Source of the DNA: Dysgonomonas sp. ZJ279
Lineage (GTDB): Bacteria; Bacteroidota; Bacteroidia; Bacteroidales; Dysgonomonadaceae
Length of the DNA: 64,000 nt
Assembly: GCF_011039205.1 (NCBI RefSeq)
Contig: NZ_JAAKEL010000001.1
Location: 186,001-250,000, forward strand
Reading direction: 5' to 3'
In this document: in pieces, positions 63,977 to 64,000 of the stretch
How the letters are laid out: each line of letters starts with the position of its first letter
Position numbering within the stretch: the first letter of the stretch is position 1
Position numbers and translations under genes: made by a program
The notes under the pieces: generated by a model
What the model was told of the DNA's origin: nothing
Databases searched by the model: none
The model's input: only the letters and a program-made list of their open reading frames with translations

Positions 63977-64000
63977 TTTTGGATATAATAAATAATTAAA

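Overview
The window looks like chromosomal DNA of a Bacteroidales bacterium, most likely Dysgonomonas or a close relative; the genus is inferred from gene content and style, not tested. Supporting signs are a SusC/SusD pair with glycoside hydrolases, a hybrid propeller/Y_Y_Y regulator, Bacteroidetes-type promoters (-33 TTG, about 20 bases, -7 TAnnTTTG), A-rich leaders that mostly lack Shine-Dalgarno (SD) sequences, and AT-rich DNA. There are no rRNA genes, CRISPR arrays, insertion sequences or phage genes.

Layout. (1) 1-10,290 is housekeeping: a cut MATE transporter, a YihY-like membrane protein, the RNase P RNA, NDH-2, a DedA protein, a pdxJ-tonB-DJ-1 cluster divergent from nadK, lpdA, an adenosine-kinase-like sugar kinase and two identical tRNA-Asn genes. 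(2) 10,547-28,435 is a polysaccharide utilization locus: membrane-anchored LuxR-type regulator, SusC, SusD, two PF10091 'glycoamylase' (GH144-like) proteins, two GH3 beta-glucosidases and a GH43-like protein with a discoidin domain. The GH144-like plus GH3 pairing suggests a beta-1,2-glucan (sophoran) substrate. (3) 28,599-33,929 has a small lipoprotein, an FkbM methyltransferase, prfB with its programmed +1 frameshift, an ElaA-like acetyltransferase, rpsU, a Xer recombinase and hpf. (4) 34,100-47,008 is the translation/transcription block: tRNA-Thr(TGT), tRNA-Thr(GGT), tuf, tRNA-Trp, secE, nusG, rplK, rplA, rplJ, rplL, rpoB, rpoC. (5) 47,129-60,665 has a TM2 protein, trpS, an esterase, icd, ybeY, a YeiH transporter with an NfnAB/SudAB-like flavoprotein pair, a large FISUMP surface protein, an oxaloacetate-decarboxylase-alpha-like protein, a phosphopantetheinyl transferase, an AlkD-like protein and a Dabb protein. 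(6) 60,863-63,976 is a large GH106-like lipoprotein.

How the genes work together. In the PUL the regulator would sense an oligosaccharide in the periplasm and activate susC onward. SusD/SusC bind and import glucan fragments made by the GH144-like proteins, and the GH3 lipoproteins release glucose. Hairpins after susD, before the second GH144-like gene and after the GH43-like gene divide the operon into segments.

Points most worth a second look: the rpsU leader, which carries two strong SD motifs each followed by a tiny ORF in a genome that mostly avoids SDs; the OadA-like protein whose biotin-acceptor lysine is replaced by tyrosine; a promoter-microORF-terminator unit in the gap at 54,590-54,800; and several short intergenic repeat motifs.
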